In this document: positions 18,062 to 26,365 of the stretch, piece by piece
Layout: every line of letters starts with the position of its first letter
Numbering within the stretch: the stretch's first letter is position 1
Source of the DNA: Terrabacter terrigena
Lineage (GTDB): Bacteria > Actinomycetota > Actinomycetes > Actinomycetales > Dermatophilaceae
Direction of reading: 5' to 3'
DNA length: 64,000 nt
Assembly: GCF_042676085.1 (NCBI RefSeq)
Contig: NZ_JBHTKH010000002.1
Location: 124,001 to 188,000 of the forward strand
The notes under the pieces: model-generated
Seen by the model: only the letters and a program-made list of their open reading frames with translations
Told to the model about the DNA's origin: nothing
Database searches by the model: none
Made by a program: the position numbers and the translations under genes

Positions 18062-19026
18062 GAAACTTGCTCCGGTTGGTGTGGGGCGTGGTCTGGTGCG
18101 GGTCCAGCTGACGGTGTGACCTGGAGGTCGGCGGCGCCGTCCTCGAGGAGGATGTGGGCCAGGCGCGAGCCGAGGGCCTCGGGCTCGTCGTAGGGGCCGA
18201 CGAGCGACCGGCGCAGCTCGACGGAGCCGTCCTCGCTGCCGACGAAGGCGCGGAGGGAGAGCTCCAGGCCGTCGTCGCCCTCGACGACCTCGGCGAGCGC
18301 CCCGATGGGGGCGGTGCACCCGGCCTCGAGGGAGGCGAGGAGCGACCGCTCGGCGAGGACGCACGCGCGGGTGTCTGCGTCGTCGAGCGCCGAGACCGCC
18401 GCGACGACGTCGGCCCGGTCGGACCGGCACTCGACGGCGAGCGCACCCTGCCCTGGCGCGGGCAGCACCTGGATCGGGTCGATGACCTCGGTCGCCTCGT
18501 CGAGACGGTCGAGCCGCGAGAGGCCGGCTCGGGCGAGGACGACGGCGTCGAGCTTGCCGGAGGTGACGAAACCGATTCTCGTGTCGACGTTGCCGCGGAT
18601 CGGGCGGATGTCGAGGCCGAGCCCCAGTGCCGCCAGCTGTGCCGTGCGTCGCGGCGAGCCGGTGCCGACCACCGAGCCGGGAGGCAGCTCACCGAGGGTG
18701 AGCTTGTCGCGGGCGACGAGGACGTCACGGCTGTCCTCGCGCACCGGCACGGCGGCGACGACGAGCCCCGGCTCGGGCGTGGTGGGGAGGTCCTTGAGCG
18801 AGTGAACGGCGACGTCGATGCGCCCGTCGAGCAGAGCGTGGCGGATCGCGGCGGCGAACACGCCGGTGCCGCCGATCGCGGTGAGCAGCTCGCCCGAGAC
18901 GTCGCCCTCGGTCGTGATCTCCACGAGCTCGACCTCGTGGCCGGCCTCGCGCAGGCGGTCGGCCACCCAGCCGGACTGGGTGGTGGCCAGGGCCGAGCGG
19001 CGGGTGCCGAGACGCAGGGCGGTCAT
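18058..19026 (-). CDS. hemC: Hydroxymethylbilane synthase / porphobilinogen deaminase (HemC)
   Basis: A 322-residue cytoplasmic enzyme polymerising four porphobilinogens. LRLGTRRSALATTQ begins the fold, VAVHSLKDLPT is the catalytic-Asp loop, GTGSPRRTAQL binds substrate, and Cys237 in EAGCTAPIG carries the dipyrromethane cofactor. It overlaps hemA by 4 bases (ATGA) and hemD by 4 (GTGA), so translation of the three is coupled. Confidence 0.95.
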   Translation of the reverse strand: MTALRLGTRRSALATTQSGWVADRLREAGHEVELVEITTEGDVSGELLTAIGGTGVFAAAIRHALLDGRIDVAVHSLKDLPTTPEPGLVVAAVPVREDSRDVLVARDKLTLGELPPGSVVGTGSPRRTAQLAALGLGLDIRPIRGNVDTRIGFVTSGKLDAVVLARAGLSRLDRLDEATEVIDPIQVLPAPGQGALAVECRSDRADVVAAVSALDDADTRACVLAERSLLASLEAGCTAPIGALAEVVEGDDGLELSLRAFVGSEDGSVELRRSLVGPYDEPEALGSRLAHILLEDGAADLQVTPSAGPAPDHAPHQPEQVS

Positions 19027-20405
19027 GACTTCCCTCGCTTCGGCGGCGTCGACACGTTGGCGACGTCCTTGGGCTCGAGGTCGAACAGCTCGCGCAGGGC
19101 GGCGGCGTAGTCGTCGCCGCTACCCTCCATCGCGAACTCCTTGACGCGCTTGGTGGGCGTGTGGAGCAGCTTCTCGACGATGCGGTGCACGGCGAGAGCG
19201 ACCTCCGCCCTGCTCGCCTCGTCGAGGCTGGGCAGGCGCTGGTCGAGGCGGTCCATCTCGGACGCGACGAGGTCGGCCGCCCGGGCGCGGAGCGCGGCCA
19301 CCGTTGGCGCCACGGACTTCTCCATGCGCCGGGTGAGGTAGTCGGCCACCTCGCCCGTGACCAGGTCGCGCACGCGCACCACCTGCGTGGTGTCGGCGCG
19401 GCCCTCGAGGAGCAGGCCGAGGGTCTGCAGGTCGATGAGCGTGACGCCGGGCACGGGCTGCCGCCAGGTCTCGACCGGCTCGACGTCGCGCGGCAGGGCG
19501 AGGTCGACGACGACCTGCGGGCGACCGTCGCGCCGGGCGGCGCCGGCCGCGAGCAGGTCGGCCGTGATCACGTGGCCGACGGCGCCGGTGCAGGTGATGA
19601 CGAGGTCGCTCTCGGCGACGACGTCACTGAGGTCGCTCCACAGACGTGGAGTACCCGACGTGGCCTCGGCGAGACGTTCGGCGCGCTCGAGGGTGCGGTT
19701 GACGATGGTGAGCGACCGGACGCCCGCCCGAGCCGCCGTCGCCGCCGCGAGACCGCTCATGCCACCCGCACCGATGACGGCCGCGTCGACTGCCTCGAGC
19801 GAACCCAGCACCGCGGCCGCCTCCTCGAGTGCGATCTGCACGAGCGACACGCTGTGCTGGTCGATGTCGGTGTCGGTGTGGGCGCGCTTGCCGACCCGCA
19901 GCGCATGCTGGAACAGCGCGTTGAGGGTCTCGCCCACCTGGCCGCGCTCCTGGGCACCGGCGAGGGCGTCACGCATCTGGCCGAGCACCTGCGCCTCGCC
20001 GACCGCCATCGAGTCGAGGCCGCAGGCGACGGTGAAGGCGTGGGCGACGGCCGCGTCGTCGTAGCGGACGTAGAGGTGGTCAGCGAGCGCCTCGGCGCGC
20101 GCGGCCAGGGCGTCGGCAGGGTCGCCGGGCGGCAGGTCGGTGGGCTCACGCAGGCCCTCGGGCTCCTCGATGCCGGCGGCGAGGGCGAGCGCCTCGCCGA
20201 TGGCGGCAACGGCCGGGTGGAAGGCCGGAACCGAGGCGTAGACCTCGAGCCGGTTGCACGTGGAGAGCACGACGGCCTCGGTGACCGTGGCCGACCCGAG
20301 CACCGAAGAGCCGATGGCGGCTGCCCGGTCGGGGCGCTCGGACAGCGCCTCGAGCACCGACAGGGGCGCGGTGTGGTGGGACAGTCCGATGACGAGCAGG
20401 CTCAC
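19023..20405 (-). CDS. hemA: Glutamyl-tRNA reductase (HemA)
   Basis: A 460-residue NADPH-dependent enzyme that reduces glutamyl-tRNA(Glu) to glutamate-1-semialdehyde, the committed heme step. Signatures are IGLSHHTAPLSVLE at the N-terminus and the catalytic Cys50 in LSTCNRLEVYA. GEAQVLGQMRDA, the Rossmann segment VIGAGGMSGLAAATAARAG and a C-terminal dimerisation helix complete the fold. The start overlaps the rex stop by 4 bases (GTGA). Being directly behind Rex ties its expression to the NADH/NAD+ state. Confidence 0.95.
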   Translation of the reverse strand: MSLLVIGLSHHTAPLSVLEALSERPDRAAAIGSSVLGSATVTEAVVLSTCNRLEVYASVPAFHPAVAAIGEALALAAGIEEPEGLREPTDLPPGDPADALAARAEALADHLYVRYDDAAVAHAFTVACGLDSMAVGEAQVLGQMRDALAGAQERGQVGETLNALFQHALRVGKRAHTDTDIDQHSVSLVQIALEEAAAVLGSLEAVDAAVIGAGGMSGLAAATAARAGVRSLTIVNRTLERAERLAEATSGTPRLWSDLSDVVAESDLVITCTGAVGHVITADLLAAGAARRDGRPQVVVDLALPRDVEPVETWRQPVPGVTLIDLQTLGLLLEGRADTTQVVRVRDLVTGEVADYLTRRMEKSVAPTVAALRARAADLVASEMDRLDQRLPSLDEASRAEVALAVHRIVEKLLHTPTKRVKEFAMEGSGDDYAAALRELFDLEPKDVANVSTPPKRGKS

Positions 20406-21085
20406 GGGGCGACCACCGCCGATCGGAGGTCTCCCGCGGCGAGCGACTTGCGCTGGGCGTGGAAGGCGAGGATCTGCAGTTCCGTGGAGAGGTCGACGCG
20501 GCGTACGTCGACGCCGTCGGGCACCGAGAGGACTGCCGGTGCGAAGTTGAGGATCGAGCTGATGCCCGCGCCGACCAGGGCGTCGCAGACTGCCTGCGCG
20601 GCGGGCGCAGGCGTCGCGATGACACCGATCGCGATGGGGTCGACCTGGTGGTGGTCGACGAGCTCGCGCAGGGGGCGGATGCGCACCCCGACGACCCGCT
20701 CGTCGGCCAGGGCCGGGTCGTCGTCGTAGAGGCCGACGATGCGGAAACCCTTGGTGACGAATCCGGAGTAGGAGGCGAGCGCGTGCCCGAGGTTGCCCAT
20801 ACCGACGATCGCGACGGGCCAGTCCTCGGTGAGCCCCAGCGCCCGGGAGATCTCGAGCGCGAGCGTCTCGACGTCGTAGCCGACACCACGCACGCCGTAG
20901 GAGCCGAGGTGGCTGAGGTCCTTGCGCAGCTGCGCGGAGCGCACTCCGACCTCGGCAGCGAGCTCTTCGGACGAGACCGACAGGACGCCGTCCTCAGCGA
21001 GGCGCGAGAGCGTGCGAAGGTACTCGGGGAGCCGCGCGACGGTCGCGTCGGGGATCTCTCGACGCAGTGCAGGGTCGGCGGACAC
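20402..21085 (-). CDS. rex: Redox-sensing transcriptional repressor Rex
   Basis: A 227-residue repressor. An N-terminal winged helix (residues 10-80, with SSEELAAEVGVRSAQLRKDLSHLGSYGVRGVGY) is followed by an NADH-binding Rossmann domain with VGMGNLG at residues 94-100. A high NADH/NAD+ ratio releases it from DNA. It is the first gene of the hem operon and carries a near-consensus Rex operator in its own promoter (21172-21191), so autoregulation and redox control of heme synthesis are likely. The GTG start lacks a strong Shine-Dalgarno. Confidence 0.95.
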   Translation of the reverse strand: MSADPALRREIPDATVARLPEYLRTLSRLAEDGVLSVSSEELAAEVGVRSAQLRKDLSHLGSYGVRGVGYDVETLALEISRALGLTEDWPVAIVGMGNLGHALASYSGFVTKGFRIVGLYDDDPALADERVVGVRIRPLRELVDHHQVDPIAIGVIATPAPAAQAVCDALVGAGISSILNFAPAVLSVPDGVDVRRVDLSTELQILAFHAQRKSLAAGDLRSAVVAP

Positions 21086-21161
21086 GCTTGCTCACCGGCT
21101 CCTCTCAGCGAGGCGTCCGGGCCGGAGGCGGGCCGAACGCGGAGCACGTGGGGACCTGTTC

Positions 21162-21190
21162 AGGCTAGACGTTTGTGAAGCCATGCACAA
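21162..21190 (-). promoter_or_regulatory. Probable promoter of the rex-hemACDB operon
   Basis: On the minus strand TTGTGC (21185-21190) and TAGCCT (21162-21167) are separated by 17 bases, a plausible -35/-10 pair. The start would fall near 21155, leaving a leader of about 70 bases before rex. The Rex operator covers the -35 box and part of the spacer. Confidence 0.6.
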
Positions 21191-21191
21191 A
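21172..21191. promoter_or_regulatory. Rex operator (ROP)
   Basis: TTTGTGAAGCCATGCACAAA is an inverted repeat with TTTGTG and CACAAA arms. Read on the minus strand it is TTGTGCA-TGGC-TTCACAA; against the known Rex consensus TTGTGAA-N4-TTCACAA only one position in one arm differs. It overlaps the -35 box of the rex promoter, which is where a repressor would block polymerase. Confidence 0.8.
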
Positions 21192-21274
21192 GTTGACTTT
21201 CGGCGGCTTACCACGGCATGGGACGCGCTCTCGAGGCAGGTCGTGGTCGACGGGGCCCCGGCCGCCCGACCTGG

Positions 21275-21538
21275 TCAGCGCAGGGCCGCGCGCAGCCGGG
21301 CCTCGTCGACCCGCCAGAAGTCGTGGCGGCGGCCGTCGACGAAGGTCACGGGGATCTGCTCGGCGTAGCGGTGCAACAGCTCGGGGTCGTCGTCGATCGA
21401 CTGCTCGGACCACTCGACGCCGAGCTCCGAGGTCACGCGGGCCACGATCTCGCGGGCCTCGTCGCACAGGTGGCAGCCGGGGCGACCGAGCAGGACCACT
21501 CGCGGCACGTCCTCGGCTGCGGGCTGCTCGCTCGTCAT
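21275..21538 (-). CDS. Glutaredoxin-family protein
   Basis: An 87-residue thioredoxin-fold protein with redox motif GRPGCHLCDEA (CxxC, Cys22 and Cys25) and the cis-proline segment QIPVTFVDG. It matches the small glutaredoxin-like gene found just upstream of hemA in mycobacteria. TAGAGT is 7 bases before the ATG, a strong leaderless promoter. It is divergent from the sigma-factor gene. Its partner is unknown; mycothiol or thioredoxin reductase could reduce it. Confidence 0.88.
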   Translation of the reverse strand: MTSEQPAAEDVPRVVLLGRPGCHLCDEAREIVARVTSELGVEWSEQSIDDDPELLHRYAEQIPVTFVDGRRHDFWRVDEARLRAALR

Positions 21539-21689
21539 GCTCCCCACTCTAGGCGCGGCGGTCTCCCCCGGGGCCGCGCCACCTGCATGGTTGGGACGCA
21601 TGGGGCGAGAGCGTACCGGTGAGTAGGTCGTGCACCACAAAAGCAGATCGAACTCCCAGACGGCCCTCCGTTCCGACAGACTGTCCCCA

Positions 21690-22472
21690 ATGCGCTCGAA
21701 CAGGACGTCGGCCCGCCGACTCGGCCCTGTCTCCGCGCCGCGGACGGTCCCGGCGATGGTGTCGGTCCCGCCTGCCCTCGCACGGTCGCTGCCGACGTGG
21801 CGGTCGGCCCTCGACGCCCTCTGGGCCTCGCTCGCCAACGAGAGCGCGGCGCACGTCGACGTCGGTCCGACCCCGCCGGGGTCGATCGGCCCCCGCCACC
21901 TGCACCCCGAGCGCGACGCCGCCGACCAGGCCCGGATCGCGGCGCTCGTCGAGCTGGCCCAGGGCGGCGACAAGGAGGCCTTCGCCCAGCTCTACGACAG
22001 CTACGTCGACACGGTCTTCCGCTACGTCCTCGTGCGGGTGGCCAACCGGTCCCTCGCCGAGGACCTCACGTCCGAGACCTTCCTGCGGGCCATGCGACGC
22101 ATCGACTCGTTCACCTGGCAGGGCAAGGACATCGCGGCGTGGTTCGTCACGATCGCCCGCAACCTCATCGCCGACCACGTGAAGTCCGCGAAGTTCCGCT
22201 TCGAGGTGGCGACCGCCGACATGCGCGACGCCGACGAGCGCGTCGACGCCCCCGATGCCGAGGTCCTCACCCGGCTGCGCGACGAACGGCTGGTCGAGGC
22301 GATCAAGGGCCTCGGGCCCGACCAGGCCGAGTGCATCACCCTGCGCTTCCTCCAGGGCCTCAGTCTCGCCGACACCGCCAAGGTGATCGGCAAGTCCGAG
22401 GGGGCGGTCAAGCAGCTCCAGCTCCGCGCCACCCGCGCCCTGCGCAAGTCGCTCGAAGGAGTCGAGCTGTGA
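21690..22472 (+). CDS. ECF-type RNA polymerase sigma factor (BldN-like)
   Basis: A 260-residue sigma-70 family protein with region 2 (EAFAQLYDSYVDTVFRYVLVR, then LAEDLTSETFLRAMRRI) and region 4 (GLSLADTAKVIGKSEGAVKQ, the -35-reading helix-turn-helix). An unusual N-terminal extension of about 90 residues recalls the pro-region of Streptomyces BldN. The ATG is chosen because CAGACT precedes it by 7 bases (leaderless); a GTG at 21630 and an ATG at 21756 are alternatives. The next gene, encoding a membrane-anchored DUF5667 protein, probably encodes its cognate anti-sigma or surface target. Confidence 0.85.
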   Translation: MRSNRTSARRLGPVSAPRTVPAMVSVPPALARSLPTWRSALDALWASLANESAAHVDVGPTPPGSIGPRHLHPERDAADQARIAALVELAQGGDKEAFAQLYDSYVDTVFRYVLVRVANRSLAEDLTSETFLRAMRRIDSFTWQGKDIAAWFVTIARNLIADHVKSAKFRFEVATADMRDADERVDAPDAEVLTRLRDERLVEAIKGLGPDQAECITLRFLQGLSLADTAKVIGKSEGAVKQLQLRATRALRKSLEGVEL

Positions 22473-22870
22473 ACCCCGTAACCCCACTGCCACCCGCGTC
22501 GTTCTCTCGACGTAGGGACGGTGCGTGTGGGCCCGGACCAACGCTCGGCGCGCCGACCGGCGCGACCGTGGATCGCGTGAACGCAGGCGGCTCGATGGCA
22601 GCGACGATGGTGCCGGAGCCCCTGACGAACAACCTGCACCACCCACCCCTTGCCGTTACACCTGAGGTATGCCGTGCCGCGGCAGGCCTGCTCGGGCCCC
22701 CGGGTCCCGCGCCCGGCCACCGCTCGCCGTGACGGGCACGCGCGCAGACCCCAGCCCCCGACCAGAGCCCGACCAGCCCCACCCGCAGACCGGCACCACG
22801 ACCCTCGCTCCACACCGCACCACACCCGATCCACCCCAGACACCAGCACCCGAGACCGAAGGAGGGGAAC
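22473..22870 (+). other. Non-coding interval between sigma factor and DUF5667 gene
   Basis: A 398-base stretch without a convincing gene. It begins with a candidate ECF promoter (22477-22505), contains a GTATGCCG site at 22667, and ends in about 130 bases of strikingly C-rich, G-poor sequence on the + strand leading to a strong GGAGGGG ribosome site. An unstructured C-rich leader may aid translation of the following gene. Confidence 0.5.
22477..22505 (+). promoter_or_regulatory. Candidate ECF sigma promoter for the DUF5667 gene
   Basis: CGTAAC (22477-22482), 17 bases, then CGTTCT (22500-22505). An AAC-containing -35 and a CGT-containing -10 are typical of ECF sigma factors and resemble what I recall of BldN promoters. 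Its position directly behind the sigma gene suggests the sigma factor activates its own partner. A chance match cannot be excluded. Confidence 0.4.
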
Positions 22871-24232
22871 ATGGACCTCGGCGCCAACGCCGACGGCGAG
22901 CTGCTGCAGCGCGCCCTCGACGGCGAGCGGGTCACCGACCCCGGCATCCTCGAGCTCGTCGCCGTGCTCCACGCCGTCCAGGCGGTCGACCAGGCCAGGC
23001 TCGCCCCGCGCGCCGAGTTCGTGTCCGACCTGCGCGCCAGGCTCCTGGCCGATGACCCCCGGGCGATCGTCCCGGTCGTCCCCCTCGACCCTGCTGACGG
23101 CGACACCCTCAGCCCCACCAGCACCGAGCTGGAGGGCCCCCTCGAGAGCACCTCGGCGCAGGCCACCCAGCGAGCCACTGGCCCCGAGCACAACGGTTCG
23201 GGCGGCACCGTCTCGGTGCTCCGTGTCGCCGCGCGACCGCTGAAGTTCCTTGCGGCAGCAGCCGCAGCCGTCCTGGTCATCGGTGGCGCGCTCGGCTTCG
23301 CCTCGAGGTCGGCGGTGCCCGGCGACGCGCTCTACGGCGTCAAGCAGCTCCTCGACCGCGCGGCTGTCCAGCTGTCCGGCTCGCGCTACGAGCAGGGCCT
23401 GACCTACCTGGCGCAGGCGCAGGAGCACATCGGCGAGGCGCGCAACCTGATCGACCGCGGCCAGCCGTCGACCCACGACCTCGACACGGCCTACGACTCG
23501 GCCTCCGACGCCACGAGGCGCGCGCAGACGATCCTGCTCGACATCTACCGCAGCGAGGGTCGGGCCGACGCCCTCTCCGAGCTGTCCGACTTCTACACGC
23601 GGGCGATCCCGCAGGTCGACGCCATGCGGCCGCGCGTGCCGGCGGACTCGCTGCCGTCGTGGCAGCGGCTGCGCGACCTGCTGGGCGCGGGGCAGGTGGC
23701 CACGCTGCGCGAGATCGCGTCGTGCAGTGCCTGCGGCGACCGCGCCGAGCAGGCCAAGCAGCTGCTCAGCAGCATCATCACCGTCCGCCCCACGAGCGGG
23801 ACCACACTGCCACGCCCGTCTTCCCCGGCTCCGCGGCCGTCCGCGTCGCTCCCCCGAACCCAACCGCCGTCCGCGACGCTCCCCAGCGGAGGCCTGCCGA
23901 GCGCGACACTGCCCTCACTGCCGCGCGGCGGCGTCGACGTGACGGGTGAGGTCACCCTGCCCGGCGGCACGATCAACCTGCCCGGCGCGGGCGTCAACAG
24001 CACGTCGGTCGGCGTCGGCGGGGGCGGCGTCACCCTCCCGGGGGCGACCGTCAGCCTGCCCCACGTGGGCGTCTCGAGCACGACCGTCAGGGTCGGCGGC
24101 GGCGGCGGCGTCACGCTGCCCCTGCCCGGTGCGACGATCCCGCTGCCACCGGTGGTCATCACGCCACCTGCCCTCCCCCGTCTCCCCACGACGACGCTCC
24201 CGAAGCTGCCCCTCCCGCCGCGCCTCCCCTGA
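22871..24232 (+). CDS. DUF5667 membrane protein with repetitive Gly/Val/Pro-rich extracellular tail
   Basis: A 453-residue protein. The cytoplasmic N-terminal part (1-120) contains ELVAVLHAVQAVDQARLAPRAEFVSDLRARL, similar to anti-sigma-like segments. One transmembrane helix (FLAAAAAAVLVIGGALGFA, near residue 130) is followed by the DUF5667 domain (PGDALYGVKQLLDRAAVQL). The last 150 residues are low complexity, with repeats of TLPGG-INLPGAGV, STSVGVGGGGVTLPGATVSLP and a second similar block. GGAGGGG precedes the ATG. Location behind the sigma gene suggests sigma regulation or a sigma-controlled cell-surface protein. Confidence 0.75.
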   Translation: MDLGANADGELLQRALDGERVTDPGILELVAVLHAVQAVDQARLAPRAEFVSDLRARLLADDPRAIVPVVPLDPADGDTLSPTSTELEGPLESTSAQATQRATGPEHNGSGGTVSVLRVAARPLKFLAAAAAAVLVIGGALGFASRSAVPGDALYGVKQLLDRAAVQLSGSRYEQGLTYLAQAQEHIGEARNLIDRGQPSTHDLDTAYDSASDATRRAQTILLDIYRSEGRADALSELSDFYTRAIPQVDAMRPRVPADSLPSWQRLRDLLGAGQVATLREIASCSACGDRAEQAKQLLSSIITVRPTSGTTLPRPSSPAPRPSASLPRTQPPSATLPSGGLPSATLPSLPRGGVDVTGEVTLPGGTINLPGAGVNSTSVGVGGGGVTLPGATVSLPHVGVSSTTVRVGGGGGVTLPLPGATIPLPPVVITPPALPRLPTTTLPKLPLPPRLP

Positions 24233-24382
24233 CGGCTACCGCGGCATCCGGAGCTGCACGGAGCTGCTGACCGGATCGCCGCGCCGCGGGCAGCGCCGCA
24301 CGGCCCGATGACAGGTCGTCGATCCGGCCGCCCGAGGTGGTCTTCGGGCCGTCGTCGCGGCCCGTCGACCAGTCCAGGGACG

Positions 24383-26365
24383 TCAGAGGAAGACGGACTT
24401 GCGCTGCATGAGCAGGCTGTAGAGCGTCTGCTGGATCGTCTCGCGCACCTGGTCGGTGAGGTCGAAGACGAGCATGGGGTCGTCGGCGGCCTCCGGCCCG
24501 AAGGTGGTCGTCTGGATCGGCGGACCGAACTCGATGAGCCACTTGCTCGGCAGCGGAACCATCCCGAGCGGGCCGAGCAGCGGGAACGTCGGCGTGATCG
24601 GGGCGTACGGCAGGCCGAGCAGCCTGGCGACGGCCGGCATGTTGCCGAGGATGGGGTAGATCTCCTCGGCTCCGACGATGGAGACCGGCACGATCGGCAC
24701 GCCGGCGCGCAGGGCCGCCGAGACGAAGCCACCGCGACCGAAGCGCTGCAGCTTGTAGCGCTCGCTGAACGGCTTGCCGACCCCCTTGAAGCCCTCGGGC
24801 CAGACCCCGACGAGCGAGCCGCCCGCGAGCAGCCGCTCGGCGTCGGTGTTGGCCGCGAGGGTCGTGCCGGAGCGGCGGGCCATGGTGCCGATGAAGGGCA
24901 TCTGGAAGACGAGGTCGGCTCCGAGCATGCGCAGGTGACGCTTCTTCGGGTGCTCGTCGTACACGGCGACCTGCGTCATGAGGGAGTCCATGGCGACGGT
25001 GCCGGAGTGGTTGCCGACGACGAGGGCGCCGCCGTCGTCGGGGATGTTCTCGATGCCGCGCACCTCGACCCTGAACCACTTCTTGTACAGCGGCCGCAGC
25101 AGGGGCAGGTGGACGTTGATCGTGTAGTCCTCGTCGAAGCCGAACTCGTCGACGACGTAGTCACCCGACAGGCGCCGGCGCAGGTAGGCGAGCGTCTCGG
25201 CGACCTGGCGCTCGACGTCCTCGGCCGGCATACCGGCCGACGTCGCCGCGGCACGGAGCACGTTGACGGCGAGCTCGACGAGCTCGGCGGGACCGGGCCG
25301 TGACTCGGAGGTGAACTCGGCCCCCTCGAGCACCGCACCGACGAGCTTCTCGGCGCGCGACTGCAGGCCGGACGTCAGTGCGCGCTCCCAGCCGTCGTCA
25401 CCCGCTCGCGTATGCCGTCCCGCCCCCGGGGCGTCCGCCTGGTCGACGCTTGGGGGTTCGTGCACCGGGGGCACGGCGTGCAGGCGGGTCGGCTCGCCGC
25501 TCGCGGTGCGACGCGTGGAGCGCATCGAGGCCCTGCTCGGCCGGGTGCGCGGCGTGGACGGCGTCGTCGCTGTGGGTGAGGTCGGCGAGGTGGGTGGGGT
25601 CGGCGTGGGTGAGGTCCCAGGGGGCGAGGTCGGCGTTGGGGTCGCCGCGTCACCGGCCGATGGACCGCCGTCGGCGGATGCCTCGACGACGGTGGCCTCG
25701 GGGGCCGGTGCGATCTCGGGTGTAGTGTCGTCGCGCTGCTCGGTCGCCACGTCGACGGTCACCGGGGTGTCGGTCACCCCGACGGCCTCGTCGGGAAGCG
25801 TCGGGCTGGCCGCGCCGACCGACCTGCGGCGCGCGTCGCTCACCTCGACCGGCTGCGTCGGCAGCAGGGGCGTGCCGGTGCGGCGACGCCGCTCGCCCGA
25901 GGCCCGTGCGGCACCAGCGGCGAACGCCCCGCCCGAACGCGACCCTGCCGGGGTCGCCCGTGTCGGGCGCGAGGCCGCCGGGCTGTCGCCCGTCGCCCCG
26001 GTGGTTTTCACAGCGGCCTTCCTGGTCGCAGCGGGCTTCTGCGCTGCCGTCTTCGACGGCGCCGCCTTCGTCGCGGCCGGCTTCGCCGTCTCCGCCGTCT
26101 CCGCCGTCTTCGGCGCGGCCTTCTTCGACGCGGCCTTCTTCGGCGCCCTCTTCTTCGGCGGTCTCTTCTCAGCCGAAGCGGTCCGGTCCGAGGCGTCCGA
26201 CGCAGCCTTCGACGCAGCCTTCGACGTGGCCTTCGACGCAGCCTTCGACGTGGCCTTCGACGTTGCCTTCGACGCAGCACGGCGTGCGGGCGCCGGCGGC
26301 TCGGTCTGCACGGCCGGCTCGCTCGACTGGCTCGACTGGCTGGGCTCGGTCGGCTGGGTCGTCAC
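24383..26365 (-). CDS. PlsC-like lysophospholipid acyltransferase with long histone-H1-like N-terminal extension
   Basis: A 660-residue protein. Roughly residues 20-150 are Ala/Lys/Ser/Thr/Pro repeats (KATSKATSKAASKA, KKRAPKKAASKKAAPK), then a Pro/Thr-rich linker to about 290. The C-terminal half is an acyltransferase with VVGNHSGTVAMD (catalytic His with an Asp seven residues later, the spacing I associate with the actinobacterial branch) and VGVWPEGFKG. It would acylate lysophosphatidate or a related glycerolipid. The GTG start overlaps the epimerase stop (GTGA). The basic tail could bind nucleic acid or anionic lipid. Confidence 0.85.
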   Translation of the reverse strand: MTTQPTEPSQSSQSSEPAVQTEPPAPARRAASKATSKATSKAASKATSKAASKAASDASDRTASAEKRPPKKRAPKKAASKKAAPKTAETAETAKPAATKAAPSKTAAQKPAATRKAAVKTTGATGDSPAASRPTRATPAGSRSGGAFAAGAARASGERRRRTGTPLLPTQPVEVSDARRRSVGAASPTLPDEAVGVTDTPVTVDVATEQRDDTTPEIAPAPEATVVEASADGGPSAGDAATPTPTSPPGTSPTPTPPTSPTSPTATTPSTPRTRPSRASMRSTRRTASGEPTRLHAVPPVHEPPSVDQADAPGAGRHTRAGDDGWERALTSGLQSRAEKLVGAVLEGAEFTSESRPGPAELVELAVNVLRAAATSAGMPAEDVERQVAETLAYLRRRLSGDYVVDEFGFDEDYTINVHLPLLRPLYKKWFRVEVRGIENIPDDGGALVVGNHSGTVAMDSLMTQVAVYDEHPKKRHLRMLGADLVFQMPFIGTMARRSGTTLAANTDAERLLAGGSLVGVWPEGFKGVGKPFSERYKLQRFGRGGFVSAALRAGVPIVPVSIVGAEEIYPILGNMPAVARLLGLPYAPITPTFPLLGPLGMVPLPSKWLIEFGPPIQTTTFGPEAADDPMLVFDLTDQVRETIQQTLYSLLMQRKSVFL

